From the NCBI GenBank assembly GCA_016124945.1, contig WGMT01000015.1, positions 1-64,000 of the forward strand: a DNA stretch of 64,000 nt, given 5' to 3'. Shown piece by piece: positions 10,266 through 19,371 of this stretch. The number at the start of each line of letters is the position of its first letter. Positions within the stretch are counted from its first letter, which is position 1. The position numbers were made by a program, and so were the translations under genes. Under the pieces are notes generated by a model, which had not been told where the DNA came from, searched no databases, and saw only the letters and a program-made list of their open reading frames with translations. Source of the DNA: a bacterium. GTDB taxonomy: Bacteria > Chloroflexota > Anaerolineae > Caldilineales > Caldilineaceae.

Positions 10266-10577
10266 ATGGACATACCCATTCGCGCCGAAGTTTGGTGTCA
10301 CGATGGTGTTGCCGGCCGGTCTACAGGAGTGGTATTCAACGCAGCCAAGCAGGTGACACACCTGCTTGGCCAGGAACGCGGTTGGCAAGGGGCCGAACGG
10401 ATCGTACCGGTTCGTCACGTCCTCCGCGCTACTGAAGATGTGATTTTCTTGGGGTGTACACGCCTCGAACTCATGGCCTGCGACCCCTTTGAAGAACACG
10501 AATTTGTGAGTGTTCCGCTCGAAAATCGTTTGTCGCCAGAAAACTATCGCTCAGTGCTCGATCGTTTTGATGATTGA
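10266..10577 (+). CDS. Small PRC-barrel-like protein
   Basis: 103 residues starting after the strong ribosome site AGGAGGG. The open frame before 10266 is not needed. The pattern VWCHDGVAGRSTGVVFNAA ... VTHLLG ... RIVPVRHVLRATEDVIFLGCT matches the PRC-barrel beta fold found in RimM, photosynthetic reaction centre H and many small stand-alone bacterial proteins. I infer a small cytoplasmic protein-interaction or ligand module. No specific partner is suggested by the neighbours. The gene stands alone between a terminator and a 30-bp hairpin. Confidence 0.7.
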   Translation: MDIPIRAEVWCHDGVAGRSTGVVFNAAKQVTHLLGQERGWQGAERIVPVRHVLRATEDVIFLGCTRLELMACDPFEEHEFVSVPLENRLSPENYRSVLDRFDD

Positions 10578-10618
10578 TTCCCTTTGGTTTGAGGCGGAGT
10601 CGCTGTAGATTCAGATTC

Positions 10619-10685
10619 TTGTAGACACAGAGTGGCGGAAACACGGACAGTCTTCGTCCGTGTTTCCGCCACTCTGTGTCTACAA
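10619..10685. repeat. 30-bp perfect hairpin between convergent genes
   Basis: The arm 10619-10648 is exactly complementary to 10656-10685, with a 7-nt loop. The right arm covers the stop codon (10680-10682) of the O-antigen ligase family gene. There is no T-run, so it is not a textbook terminator. Its composition (GTGTTTCCGCCACTCTGTG) has the repetitive short-word look of other intergenic palindromes here. Confidence 0.8.
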
Positions 10686-12815
10686 ATCTTTTAATCGGCC
10701 CGCTTCCGGCCCCATCGTACCCGCCCCTAACAACAGGACCCACACCAGCATCAGATCCGGCAGCGCGTAAGACGCATCGATCAGGCCGTGTGCCAGCGCC
10801 GCAGCCACCGCAGCCAGACAGCCAAGCCGCAAGGCCGCCGATTCATCATCCCATATCCCGCGCCAGAGCCGACGAGCGCCACTCAACAGCCAACCACCCG
10901 CCAAGACTAGGCCGCCGACCCCCAGCCGTGTCCACCAATCCAGCAGGACATTGTGCGGGTGGTTGAGATCCGGATCCTGCCAGGCTGCGGGCAGAATGTA
11001 GCCACTGCGATAAACGTACAAAAAATTGTCTGGCCCGACACCCAGCCAGGGGTGATCGAGCGCCATGCGCAGGCTGCTACGCCACAAATTGAGGCGTAGC
11101 CCACCGGTTGTCCCCGCGCTGAAGTCGGCCAACGAGCGGAATCGTTCCGTCCCCAAAAACGGAAGTAGGCCAAACACCATCCCCACCGCCACCGCCGCCA
11201 ATCCCCACAGTGGACGTATCCCCTCGCCACGCCTTCGCAAGAGATAGAAGCCGCCGATCCCCAAGACGAACAAGGTCGCCGGCAATGCCAGCAGTAGCGC
11301 GCCTTTGCTGAACGTCAACAAGAGCGCCGCCAATTGTGGGATCGTCAACAGCCACCACCAAAGCCGAAGTCGCCCGCTCATCCGTGCAAAGAGTGTCAAC
11401 GCCAGCGCCACCGCTGCTGTTCGCTCCAGGTAGAGCGCCAGGTTGTTGGGGGATCCGTAAAAGGCGCGCACACGGTTCACGCCTTCGGCTTCGATCACCA
11501 TGCGCCCGGCCGCATACTGCCAGATCCCAACCAGCGCCACCGTTAACCCGCCCAGCAGCCAGAAGAGGAACAAGACGCGCAGCGCGTTCGGCTTTGTTTC
11601 CACATGACGTAGTCCGTTTAGTAGCAGGGCAAAAAGTGCTGCCGACAGGAAGATCGTGCGCCATTCGCGCAGCGCCACACTTTCCTGTTGCGACGCCAAC
11701 GTAGCCACCAGCGCCAAGAGGACAACACCGCCTAGCCACAGCCCTGGTGTGTCGATGCCCCAACGTCTCCTGTCGGGCTGTGCCGACGGTCGCCACAACA
11801 ACCAGTGGAGCGCCAACAGCGCCAGCCCGCCCCAGATGCCGATTTCCACCAGATTCAGCGCCCGTCCCGGCATAATGGGCAGTGGGTGCAGGTAGAAAGG
11901 CAAACCAAAGAGCAGTGCTCCTACCCACAGCAGCGGACGCTGTACCCCGATCAGCGCCAGCAGCGCCAACCCAAGAACGGTGACAATCCACTGATCCAAG
12001 GCAATGCCGCAGCCGATAGTCAACAGCGCTGCCCCGGTGCTCCCGAACAAGATGTTTTCGGGTAGCCGCCAAGAGATGCGCGGCAGGAGTTGTCTTGTCG
12101 AAGCAGTCGACTGCCTGATCTTAGGCATAAAGGTTGCCATTGCCGTCGCTGTCGCCATTGCTGCGGCCAGGAGCGCCAGCGCCTCGGCAGGCCAACGTGG
12201 CGGCGCGGGCGGGGGCAGTGCGTCTACAGCGACGGCGCGCAGGGGAACCTGTCCCCAACTGCGCCACATCTCGATTTCCACGCGGTGTGGTCCTGTGTTC
12301 GCTGCCGAGTGGACGAGAAACCAGCGAGACGATGGTCCGTCGATGGTCTGCGCTTCGGGTGCAAGCAGGGGTTTGTAGCCGGCTACTTCCGCGCGCGCGT
12401 TGACGTTGTTGTCGATTATAGGTAGGCGGTTGGCCGGGGCGCCATCAACGGTGACGTAGAGATATCCCCAGTAATTGCCCACAGCCAATTGCAACGCCAG
12501 TTCCGTCCCTGTGTATTCAAAGGCAACGCGGCCTGAAGGTTCTTGCCACGGGTCGGCGGGTTCGCTGGGGTCGGCGCCGCTACCGTCAACGCGCCAGCCG
12601 GGGCTGTACACAAAGACGGGGCTGTCCATGCGCGCGGTGACACCTGAAGTCAGCGAAACAACGGATTCGGTAGTCAGTGAAGGTTGGGGGGGATGGTCTG
12701 CGTGGTAAAACCACCAGAGCAGTGCGGCCAATGCTGGCAACACAGAAAGCAGCCATGCAATGCGATATGCAACGTGCGTGGAGAGACGGAAAGAGGTGTT
12801 GAGCATGAAGGCCAT
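10680..12815 (-). CDS. O-antigen ligase/polymerase (Wzy/WaaL) family membrane protein
   Basis: 711 residues. One N-terminal membrane helix is followed by an extracytoplasmic domain to about residue 215, then a series of membrane helices. The family core contains LLTFSKGALLLALPATLF and, in the large periplasmic loop, LRMALDHPWLGVGPDNF with a downstream HPHNVLLDWW segment. These match the Wzy_C region of enzymes that polymerise or ligate surface polysaccharides from lipid-linked precursors. The extra N-terminal beta-rich domain is not part of the usual enzyme and may bind sugar. The ATG at 12815 is chosen over a TTG at 12842. The stop lies in the 30-bp hairpin. Confidence 0.82.
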   Translation of the reverse strand: MAFMLNTSFRLSTHVAYRIAWLLSVLPALAALLWWFYHADHPPQPSLTTESVVSLTSGVTARMDSPVFVYSPGWRVDGSGADPSEPADPWQEPSGRVAFEYTGTELALQLAVGNYWGYLYVTVDGAPANRLPIIDNNVNARAEVAGYKPLLAPEAQTIDGPSSRWFLVHSAANTGPHRVEIEMWRSWGQVPLRAVAVDALPPPAPPRWPAEALALLAAAMATATAMATFMPKIRQSTASTRQLLPRISWRLPENILFGSTGAALLTIGCGIALDQWIVTVLGLALLALIGVQRPLLWVGALLFGLPFYLHPLPIMPGRALNLVEIGIWGGLALLALHWLLWRPSAQPDRRRWGIDTPGLWLGGVVLLALVATLASQQESVALREWRTIFLSAALFALLLNGLRHVETKPNALRVLFLFWLLGGLTVALVGIWQYAAGRMVIEAEGVNRVRAFYGSPNNLALYLERTAAVALALTLFARMSGRLRLWWWLLTIPQLAALLLTFSKGALLLALPATLFVLGIGGFYLLRRRGEGIRPLWGLAAVAVGMVFGLLPFLGTERFRSLADFSAGTTGGLRLNLWRSSLRMALDHPWLGVGPDNFLYVYRSGYILPAAWQDPDLNHPHNVLLDWWTRLGVGGLVLAGGWLLSGARRLWRGIWDDESAALRLGCLAAVAAALAHGLIDASYALPDLMLVWVLLLGAGTMGPEAGRLKDL

Positions 12816-12892
12816 CGTATCACCGCCGCTGTGGCTTGGCAATTTTGCAGCAAAAGCTCCCCAACTTGACGCGCCCCGGCCTATCAGAGGAA

Positions 12893-12922
12893 TTGACGCT
12901 CTGGTCTGCTGTCAGTTATAAT
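12893..12922 (+). promoter_or_regulatory. Sigma-70-like promoter for the gene at 12984
   Basis: TTGACG at 12893-12898, an 18-nt spacer, then TATAAT at 12917-12922. The gap to the ATG is about 60 nt. This is one of the two best promoter matches in the window. Confidence 0.7.
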
Positions 12923-12983
12923 TGGCGTCGCGTTTTACACCGGCACTGCGCCCGTGATTGGGTTCAAAGCACTGGAGATCACA

Positions 12984-13460
12984 ATGCCCGAACAACCACA
13001 CGAGCAGAACAATAACCCCCTGGATGATCTGGCCGACAACCTGAGCAACGGGTACAAAGCCAGGAATGTGGATGTGCACAATGCTTCTGTGGGTGAGGTT
13101 CGTGGCGGTCGAATCTCAATGACAAATTCGGCGGCGCGGACGATCCATGCCAATGCCTTGGATGCCGACAACTCTGCCGCCGTCTTTGTACAGGCCGATT
13201 CGTTAGAAATGCGTGAATGTGCGGTGGTTGCTGTTGCATGTAACAATGCTAATCTCGAGAAGACGACGGCAACTTTTTTGGTGGCATCAGATGCACAGGT
13301 CAACGATGCCACTGTTGGTGTGCTCCTCGCTGCCCGCGTCGAGGGGAACGTCAAAGCTGTACTGACGCCGTTAAGCGCATTGGCAATGGGCGCAGGGATT
13401 GGTCTTACATTCACTCTATTACAGCAGATCATCGGTCGTTTGCGCAGATCACAACCATAG
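12984..13460 (+). CDS. Hypothetical bactofilin-like/beta-solenoid protein with C-terminal membrane segment
   Basis: 158 residues; start set by GGAG 8 nt upstream. I do not recognise a named family. The middle is a run of short, regularly spaced, Ala/Val/Asn-rich strands (for example NALDADNSAAVFVQADSLEMRECAVV), as expected of a beta-solenoid. It ends in a hydrophobic stretch LSALAMGAGIGLTFTLLQQI followed by Arg residues, probably a tail anchor. The architecture recalls small polymer-forming proteins such as bactofilins, but key family residues were not verified. A good promoter precedes it and rplY follows after 83 nt, so they may share a transcript. Confidence 0.6.
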   Translation: MPEQPHEQNNNPLDDLADNLSNGYKARNVDVHNASVGEVRGGRISMTNSAARTIHANALDADNSAAVFVQADSLEMRECAVVAVACNNANLEKTTATFLVASDAQVNDATVGVLLAARVEGNVKAVLTPLSALAMGAGIGLTFTLLQQIIGRLRRSQP

Positions 13461-13543
13461 GTTTCTGCAAGACACAGCCGAGTTTATCGTAATCTGAAAA
13501 CAAGTCTAACCGTGACACTAAAGTCGTTGAAGGAGCATGCCAG

Positions 13544-14194
13544 ATGTCAGATTTAAAGTTAAAAGCTCAGCGTCGTGAGATCGTTGGGCGTCAGGTGCGC
13601 CAGTTGCGCAATCAGGGGCTTGTCCCCGTCGTTGTTTACGGTAAAAGTCAGGAGCCTGAGAATCTTCAGGTTGAGGCCTTTGCGTTTGATCGTCTACTGG
13701 CCACAGGCGGTGGATCGCAGTTGATTCAGGTAGACATTGAAGGTGTTGGCATGCGCAACATTTTGATCCGTTCCGTGCAGCGCGATCCTGTGCGCCACTA
13801 CCTGATGCATGCAGACTTCTATGCTGTCAACATGACCGAGCAGCAACGGGTTCAGGTGCCGATTGTGCCGGTGGGTAAGGCTGGCAACTTTGGGGCCGAG
13901 GCGTTGGTGGTGCAGTCGCTCGACCATGTGGAAATTGAAGCGTTGCCGTCGGACATTCCCGCCCACATTGAGGTGGACATCAGCGTACTGGAATCGGTGG
14001 ACTCCCCGCCCATCACCGTGGCCGATCTACCTGTGGTTGCCGGTGTTGTCTACATGGCTGCGCCCGAAGAAGCCGTCTTCAGTGTGGTGCAGACACGCGC
14101 CGCTGTGGAAGAAGATACAACTGAGGAAGAGAGCACCGAGGCTGAACCTGCACTCATTCGTCGGGGTAAGGAAGACGGAGAAGACGAAGAATAG
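13544..14194 (+). CDS. rplY: 50S ribosomal protein L25, general-stress CTC form
   Basis: 216 residues, the long two-domain CTC form rather than the short enterobacterial L25. It binds 5S rRNA in the large subunit. The N-terminal domain (about 1-93) has AQRREIVGRQVRQLRNQGLVP and VVYGKSQEP; the second beta domain follows with VQVPIVPVGKA and ending in PEEAVFSV. The C-terminal 35 residues are acidic (EEDTTEEESTEAEP), as in many CTC proteins. The start follows GAAGGAGCATGCCAG. A strong terminator lies 22 nt after the stop. Confidence 0.95.
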   Translation: MSDLKLKAQRREIVGRQVRQLRNQGLVPVVVYGKSQEPENLQVEAFAFDRLLATGGGSQLIQVDIEGVGMRNILIRSVQRDPVRHYLMHADFYAVNMTEQQRVQVPIVPVGKAGNFGAEALVVQSLDHVEIEALPSDIPAHIEVDISVLESVDSPPITVADLPVVAGVVYMAAPEEAVFSVVQTRAAVEEDTTEEESTEAEPALIRRGKEDGEDEE

Positions 14195-14206
14195 TCTTCT
14201 TTTTGC

Positions 14207-14246
14207 AAAACAAGAGGCCGCCCAAGTGGGCGGCCTTTTTGTTTTG
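14207..14246. terminator. Bidirectional intrinsic terminator between rplY and the M23 gene
   Basis: GGCCGCCC, loop AAGT, GGGCGGCC, flanked by AAAACAA on the left and TTTTTGTTTT on the right. It serves both convergent genes. Confidence 0.92.
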
Positions 14247-14271
14247 TCGCTTTTTATCGCTTGAGGGCTTG

Positions 14272-15573
14272 CTACCCGTCGGACAATGTTTCATCTGGTT
14301 GGAAGAGAGGCTCTTCGAGAAACTGCATCGGATCAACTGCGATCCCGTAGATGCGCAATTCCCAGTGTAGGTGCGCGCCTGTGCTCAGCCCAGTGTTGCC
14401 TACCAACCCCAGTAAGTCACCTGCGGCCACACGCTGTCCTTCCTCTACAAACATATCGCTTAAGTGCCAATATCCGGTGAAGGTACCTTTCCCGTGATCA
14501 ATGATCACGGCATTGCCGCGCACCACAAGCGGCCCCGCCCATGAGACAATGCCATCTGCCGGCACCGTCACGGTGACACCGACAGGCGCGCCAAAGTCTT
14601 GTCCGGCGTGGTAATTGTCGTAGGGGCCACCATTGTAGCTGCGGCGAATGCCGTAAGGGCTGGTGGTGGGATATTCAGCACTCACCGGGCGCAGAAACGG
14701 CGCAAACCACTGTGCCGGTGTGTCTGTAGCGCTCCACGCCTGGGTAACGGTGATCAGTTCCACCGATGTGATCTCAGGCGCCAGCAAAGCACCACGGTCG
14801 GGTGGCAGGTTGATCTCCTGGCTCAGGTAACCGCCGTTCACCACGTTGATGGGAAACATGCGGCGCACAGTGACGCCGTTGCGCGCCGTATAAGCAACAT
14901 CCAGCGGAAATGGGCCAGGACCAAGCAACGCAGGCACAGGGATGTGCGCTGTGTAGCGACTGCTTTCATCGTTGGTTGGGGCGACGCTTAACGCAAGTGG
15001 TAGGCCGTTCCAGGTGACGTTAAGCGATACTGGGCGGCTGCTTGTGATTTGTAGGCGGCCCGTCTTGCCCTGCACAATTTGAGCGGGATAACCCATACCC
15101 GTCAATGCGCCGAAGCGAAAGGCAGGGTTAGGACGATTGGCCGGCACCGCAATGGGTTGGCCAGGAAAGAGGCGAGTAGATGTATCAAGCCCGTTGAGGA
15201 CGGCCAGTTGATCTGTGGTGATGCCCGTACGGTCGGCAAGATCGAAGAGCGTTTCGCCTGGCCGGCTGATGATCGTGGGCAGTGTCTGATCTGCGCCGGG
15301 GATCAACAGCACCTGGCCGACGCTGATACGATTGATATCGTCAATGGCATTGGCTGCCGCCAGTGCTTCTACGCTGATGCCAAAACGCGTGGCAATTTGC
15401 CCGAGCGTGTCGCCGGTTTGCACCGTGTATGTTGGTGCAGATTGAGCGATCACCGGCTGCCCACTCAAAAAAAGCAAACAAATCAGGCAACAGGCCCACA
15501 GCCCAAGCAGCGTGACGCCACGCATTCGCTTGTGAGAAGCCGACGAATTCTTATGCACCTTCGATAGGTTCAT
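14272..15573 (-). CDS. LysM-LysM-M23 peptidase (cell-wall endopeptidase)
   Basis: About 433 residues: signal peptide ending near VIAQSAP, LysM 1 (YTVQTGDTLGQIATRFGIS), LysM 2 (SRPGETLFDLADRTGIT), a beta-rich middle part, and a C-terminal LytM/M23 domain. The zinc site appears complete: H and D in YHAGQDFGAP, and HLHWE near the end, plus the catalytic His in GYWHLSD. It is predicted to cleave peptidoglycan cross-links or to activate other hydrolases outside the membrane. The start used (15573) overlaps the 3' end of hpt by 23 bp; ATG codons at 15594 and 15525 are alternatives. Confidence 0.9.
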   Translation of the reverse strand: MNLSKVHKNSSASHKRMRGVTLLGLWACCLICLLFLSGQPVIAQSAPTYTVQTGDTLGQIATRFGISVEALAAANAIDDINRISVGQVLLIPGADQTLPTIISRPGETLFDLADRTGITTDQLAVLNGLDTSTRLFPGQPIAVPANRPNPAFRFGALTGMGYPAQIVQGKTGRLQITSSRPVSLNVTWNGLPLALSVAPTNDESSRYTAHIPVPALLGPGPFPLDVAYTARNGVTVRRMFPINVVNGGYLSQEINLPPDRGALLAPEITSVELITVTQAWSATDTPAQWFAPFLRPVSAEYPTTSPYGIRRSYNGGPYDNYHAGQDFGAPVGVTVTVPADGIVSWAGPLVVRGNAVIIDHGKGTFTGYWHLSDMFVEEGQRVAAGDLLGLVGNTGLSTGAHLHWELRIYGIAVDPMQFLEEPLFQPDETLSDG

Positions 15574-16186
15574 CACCGCAGCGGGTATAGACATGGGGTT
15601 TCAGCACACCAATATAAGGGAGATTTCGGTACTTCTCGTTGTAGTCGAGGCCGTAGCCGATTACAAATTCGTTGGGGATCGAAAAACCTGTCCAATCCAC
15701 CGGGATTTCCACTTCGCGACGATCCGGCTTGTCTAGCAGGGTGACAATGCGTAGGCTGGCAGGGTTGCGCGCTGCCAGGATCCGGGTGAGGTAGGCAAGG
15801 GTATGTCCACTGTCGATAATGTCTTCTACCAGCACCACATGCCGTCCTTCGATGGGCTTGTTCAGATCTTTCAAGATACGCACCACGCCGCTGGTCTGTA
15901 CTTCGGTGCCGTAGCTGCTGGTTGCCATGAAGTCGATCTCATGGGGGATGGTAATGGCCCGCATCAAGTCGGCCATGAAGACGACACTGCCCTTGAGCAC
16001 GGCGGTGAGCAGTAGGTCTTGATTGTGGTAATGTTCGTCGATGTAGTGGGCCAGTTCAGCAACACGTTGCTGCAAGGTTTCTGCGTCGATGAGGACGTAG
16101 GCGATGTCTTTGTCGAGCACATTGTTTCTCGGCAAAACAGACGATGGCTGTTTAACATCAATGCCGACAACACGATTTTCCGCCAT
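15551..16186 (-). CDS. hpt: Hypoxanthine phosphoribosyltransferase
   Basis: 211 residues. It salvages hypoxanthine (and usually guanine) to the nucleotide with PRPP. The PRPP-binding motif VVLVEDIIDSGHTL, the flexible-loop region FMATSSYGTE, and the purine-binding end VIGYGLDYNEKYRNLPYIG are all present. About 20 residues precede the family's usual first strand, so a shorter start is possible. It overlaps the downstream LysM/M23 gene, an odd pairing that probably only reflects a shared transcript. Confidence 0.94.
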   Translation of the reverse strand: MAENRVVGIDVKQPSSVLPRNNVLDKDIAYVLIDAETLQQRVAELAHYIDEHYHNQDLLLTAVLKGSVVFMADLMRAITIPHEIDFMATSSYGTEVQTSGVVRILKDLNKPIEGRHVVLVEDIIDSGHTLAYLTRILAARNPASLRIVTLLDKPDRREVEIPVDWTGFSIPNEFVIGYGLDYNEKYRNLPYIGVLKPHVYTRCGDEPIEGA

Positions 16187-16305
16187 GGGCGCAAGATCCT
16201 CTACTTTCTGAGCGTGCTAGGCTGTGGAATTTCACAGGTCTCCTTTGATCGATTTGGCCTTGAGCGACGACACACCAGGAGACCACACTGTAAATCTCAC
16301 CGAAC

Positions 16306-17868
16306 CTAGTTTGATGTCGCAGACTCTCGCCATTTGTCTAGCAGCACACTGCGCCGAGCATCATCAATCAGATCGGCCTTGTCGCCAAGAAGTAGATCGT
16401 AGATCAGAGATGATGACGTTGTCGTGCTTGTATTTGTAACCACCACTGTGGTCGGCGCGATGGAAACAGTCGGTGTCGCCGGTAACGCGACTGAAGGGAC
16501 CTGGTTAATCGGCCCGGCGGTGCGTACAAAGTCTGCTGATACCCAGCCGATCTGGCCGTTGTATGACACCTGCCACCAATTCGACGCACTTGAATTGGAT
16601 CCCGTGATCGCCAGTACACTGTTCTGTGGCATGCGCGCTAAAATGGCGTAATCGGTGCCAGGGCCGCTGCGCAGGTTGAGCAACGTCGCGGTAACGTACG
16701 CCGTCGGCTTGTCCGGATCGGGCAGGGGTGCCGTTGGTGCAGGCGCAGATACGATAGCCGCTGTCGCAGCTGCCGGGGCTGGAGGGAGCGTGGGCGTCAC
16801 ACCACCACCGGCTTTGAACTGTCCACTCCATTGAGTGGTCAGATTCAGGTAGAGATCGCCGTAGGCCACGCTGGGTTCAATGTAACTGCCTTCGGGCCAT
16901 TCGTTAAAACTGGTGATCACGATCCAATCGGGTCTGCTGTCCATGGCGGCCTGCCAGGATCGAGCATAGTACGCACCGCCCTCTCGTGAGCGGGCAAAGG
17001 CATTGCCGCGCCCAGTACGGGTGTCGTCGTAGCCCGGCATCACCGTGGCTACCCAGTATTTGTAGACGCCGTAAGCCTGTCGTGCTTGATTGACGAGCCG
17101 AGCAAATTTCTGATTGGTGGTATTGAGATCGCTGGGTGGGTTCCACGTGTTGCTGTACAAATGATGTCCATCAAAAACTGCCAGATACGCCGTGTCAACA
17201 CCGTCGGCGATCCAGATGGCGTTGCGTCCTGGATCAACTTGGTTGCGGATGTTGCGCCATGTTTCAACGCCCCATTGCTGCGTACGCCAGAAGAAGATAA
17301 CCGGTTTGCCATCAACACGAAGATAGGCGGGGTGGTTGGCATGCACATTCAGCGCGTGGCGCAACGCTTCGGTGGCATCACCAACACCGCTGAAGAAGGG
17401 CGAATTTGTCTCAAACAGAATGCCAAGTTTGAAGGCTCGGGCATTGGCTTCATCGAGCATGGCTGCCAGGTTCGGCTCCGTCTGGTTCCACTGACCGCCA
17501 GGACCATACCACGCCACCATCAGTGCATCGATCCCGGCGCGTTGGGCCTGCTCGATGTGGCGCCCCATGACGCCCCGGTCGCGGCTGACGTAACGCTCCA
17601 CCGGGAAATCGGGGACTTGGTCTTCGCGCCAGGTGTTTTCGTCGAACCAGGTGTAGTAGAAGGCAAGTACGAGTGGGTTACCACTGCTCTGCTGGCGTGT
17701 GGCAGCGTCGGCAGAATATCCCCAATGCAGACTGAGTAGAGCGAGAATGGTGAAAAGAAGAAAGGTTACGATGAGCCGCCATCCCAAGCGCCTAAGGATG
17801 AGCCAGCCTGTATGTGCAGATGCGAATACAGCGCGCGCACGAATTCTGAAAGAGAGATTACGATTCAT
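16306..17868 (-). CDS. Exported GH99-like glycoside hydrolase with SH3b domain
   Basis: About 520 residues: N-terminal membrane signal (IVTFLLFTILALLSLHWGY), then a TIM-barrel-like domain beginning VLAFYYTWFDENTW with VAWYGPGG and ending ITSFNEWPEGSYIEPS. This is the pattern of glycoside hydrolase family 99-like proteins (endo-alpha-mannosidase relatives), with the acid residues in NEW and YIEP. A Thr/Ala/Pro linker leads to a bacterial SH3 domain (LNLRSGPGTDYAIL, WWQVSYNGQIGWV), which usually binds peptidoglycan. The final 35 residues are unassigned. Substrate not determined. ATG at 17886 is an alternative start. Confidence 0.75.
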   Translation of the reverse strand: MNRNLSFRIRARAVFASAHTGWLILRRLGWRLIVTFLLFTILALLSLHWGYSADAATRQQSSGNPLVLAFYYTWFDENTWREDQVPDFPVERYVSRDRGVMGRHIEQAQRAGIDALMVAWYGPGGQWNQTEPNLAAMLDEANARAFKLGILFETNSPFFSGVGDATEALRHALNVHANHPAYLRVDGKPVIFFWRTQQWGVETWRNIRNQVDPGRNAIWIADGVDTAYLAVFDGHHLYSNTWNPPSDLNTTNQKFARLVNQARQAYGVYKYWVATVMPGYDDTRTGRGNAFARSREGGAYYARSWQAAMDSRPDWIVITSFNEWPEGSYIEPSVAYGDLYLNLTTQWSGQFKAGGGVTPTLPPAPAAATAAIVSAPAPTAPLPDPDKPTAYVTATLLNLRSGPGTDYAILARMPQNSVLAITGSNSSASNWWQVSYNGQIGWVSADFVRTAGPINQVPSVALPATPTVSIAPTTVVVTNTSTTTSSSLIYDLLLGDKADLIDDARRSVLLDKWRESATSN

Positions 17869-17979
17869 AGCCTGCGATGGTATCATCGGGCCGCTAATTC
17901 CTACAAATCAGCGTGCCCCGTAGCCTGTTTATTAGCCGTTGTATGCTGAAGCACCGGTAACGGTTCGCCGGGATAGGGA

Positions 17980-18723
17980 TCAGTGTCGGCAGTGATCAAT
18001 TATCGTCAACAACTCGCTGAGGATCATGGCGGTTGCACCCCACACAGTCTGCCCCGAGAGGCGGAAGAATGGCACCGTGGCGTGCCGATCGCGTAGTTGC
18101 CACTCCTCTTCTGTGCAGTTGCGCGGATCCTGTAGATCCTGTAGCGGTACTTCGAGCAAACTCGCCACTTCGTGTGGATCGGTACGAAAATCGGGGCGGT
18201 AGGGAATCCAGCCGACGGTAGGGGTCACCTCGTAGTTGCTGGGGACGATATAGAGCTTGGTAAGCTGCCCTAAGACCTGTACATCTTGTGGAGCGACGCC
18301 GATCTCTTCGTACGATTCGCGCAGCGCCGTGGCGGTGATGTCGTGATCTGCTGCTTCACGACCGCCGCCGGGGAAGCCGACCTGCCCACTGTGAACGCCG
18401 TTATAGGTCGGGCGTAAAATGAGGGGCAGGTAGAGTTGATTGTGGTGTGGGTAAAACAGCACCAAGACACCACCTTGTCGCGGCGGCTTGGGCGGGGTGA
18501 AATCGGCCTCCCAACCAGGACGGGGGCGTGGCGCCATCCGTCCTTGGGCGGCGCGGCCTGGCAGCGGCTTTGTGAGTTCGTTGCAGAATGATCGCAACAG
18601 CGTGGCGCCGGCCAGCTCCTCGGGGATGAGGAGATCGGCAACGTTATCCTCTTGGTAATTCATCGTGACAAAATTCATAGGCTTTTCTGTTGACAGGTCG
18701 AACATTGACCTCAAGCGACCCAT
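17980..18723 (-). CDS. Nudix hydrolase, CoA-pyrophosphatase (NudL-like) type
   Basis: 247 residues. The Nudix box reads GGGREAADHDITATALRESYEEIG and is preceded by LPLILRPTYNGVHSGQVGFPGG, the extended signature of coenzyme A pyrophosphatases. These enzymes cut CoA and its derivatives to phosphopantetheine and ADP. The ATG at 18723 overlaps the upstream stop codon in ATGGGTCGCTTGA, so it is translationally coupled to the AmaP-like gene. ATG codons at 18705 and 18678 would still keep the whole domain. Confidence 0.85.
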   Translation of the reverse strand: MGRLRSMFDLSTEKPMNFVTMNYQEDNVADLLIPEELAGATLLRSFCNELTKPLPGRAAQGRMAPRPRPGWEADFTPPKPPRQGGVLVLFYPHHNQLYLPLILRPTYNGVHSGQVGFPGGGREAADHDITATALRESYEEIGVAPQDVQVLGQLTKLYIVPSNYEVTPTVGWIPYRPDFRTDPHEVASLLEVPLQDLQDPRNCTEEEWQLRDRHATVPFFRLSGQTVWGATAMILSELLTIIDHCRH

Positions 18724-19277
18724 TCTTCTTCGAAGGGTGCATGTCGAATCCGAACATCTAATTTGCCCAGCCGAAGCCCCATGTCCTGCTCAATAATGTC
18801 GCGGGCAACCTCTACCACTTCGTCTGTCTTCATGGGCACATCAACATCTGGCGCCGTTTCAATTTCGAGGCGTACATCCACGGAGCTGCCACGTGCTTTC
18901 ACATCAGGCAACACGGTGATCACCTCGGCCAGTTGATCAAGATGCCAGGCGAGGCGGCGGGCAACGCTGCTCGTGTCTAGCTCTGCCGATCCCCCTTCGC
19001 GGGTATGAATGCGCACACCCCGCTGCCGTCGCGGCCATAGTTCCAACAGGATCAGCGTACCGAAAAGCAACACCGAACTCACCGCAACGGCAATCTGCCC
19101 GATGATGAAGTTGGTATTACTGGCGCTTCGCCACAGAGATAGCTGTCCTTCGATCTCTGTGAGCGCAGCTTGCACCGAATCGAGTGCCTGCAAAGGCATC
19201 AGGGCAATGATACAGAAGACTGCTAGTAGGGCAATCCACACCAGGCTGGCTATCAGCCGGTTAAAAAGATCGAGCAC
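18711..19277 (-). CDS. AmaP-like alkaline-shock (Asp23-type) membrane protein
   Basis: 188 residues from a GTG at 19277, chosen because CAGGAGACAAGC directly precedes it. The open frame continues to 19475 through an upstream palindrome and is not needed. Two membrane helices (LIASLVWIALLAVFCIIALMPL and the one before LELWPRRQ) are followed by a cytoplasmic Asp23/DUF322-like domain with SVARRLAWHLDQLAEV and VDVRLEIETAPDVDVP. AmaP proteins anchor Asp23-type envelope-stress proteins at the membrane in Gram-positive relatives. No separate asp23 gene is visible here. Confidence 0.72.
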   Translation of the reverse strand: MLDLFNRLIASLVWIALLAVFCIIALMPLQALDSVQAALTEIEGQLSLWRSASNTNFIIGQIAVAVSSVLLFGTLILLELWPRRQRGVRIHTREGGSAELDTSSVARRLAWHLDQLAEVITVLPDVKARGSSVDVRLEIETAPDVDVPMKTDEVVEVARDIIEQDMGLRLGKLDVRIRHAPFEEEWVA

Positions 19278-19371
19278 GCTTGTCTCCTGAATCTTCTCGC
19301 AAGGCTGCGGTGGGTACTCGCCATGATTATACATCACGGCAGCGATCTCGCAGAAAGAAGCAGTGCGACAG

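Noticed and set aside
10907-12072. Apparent broken or frame-shifted genes within the O-antigen ligase region
   Set aside because: The 711-residue frame is continuous with coherent membrane helices. The shorter frames are out-of-frame readings.
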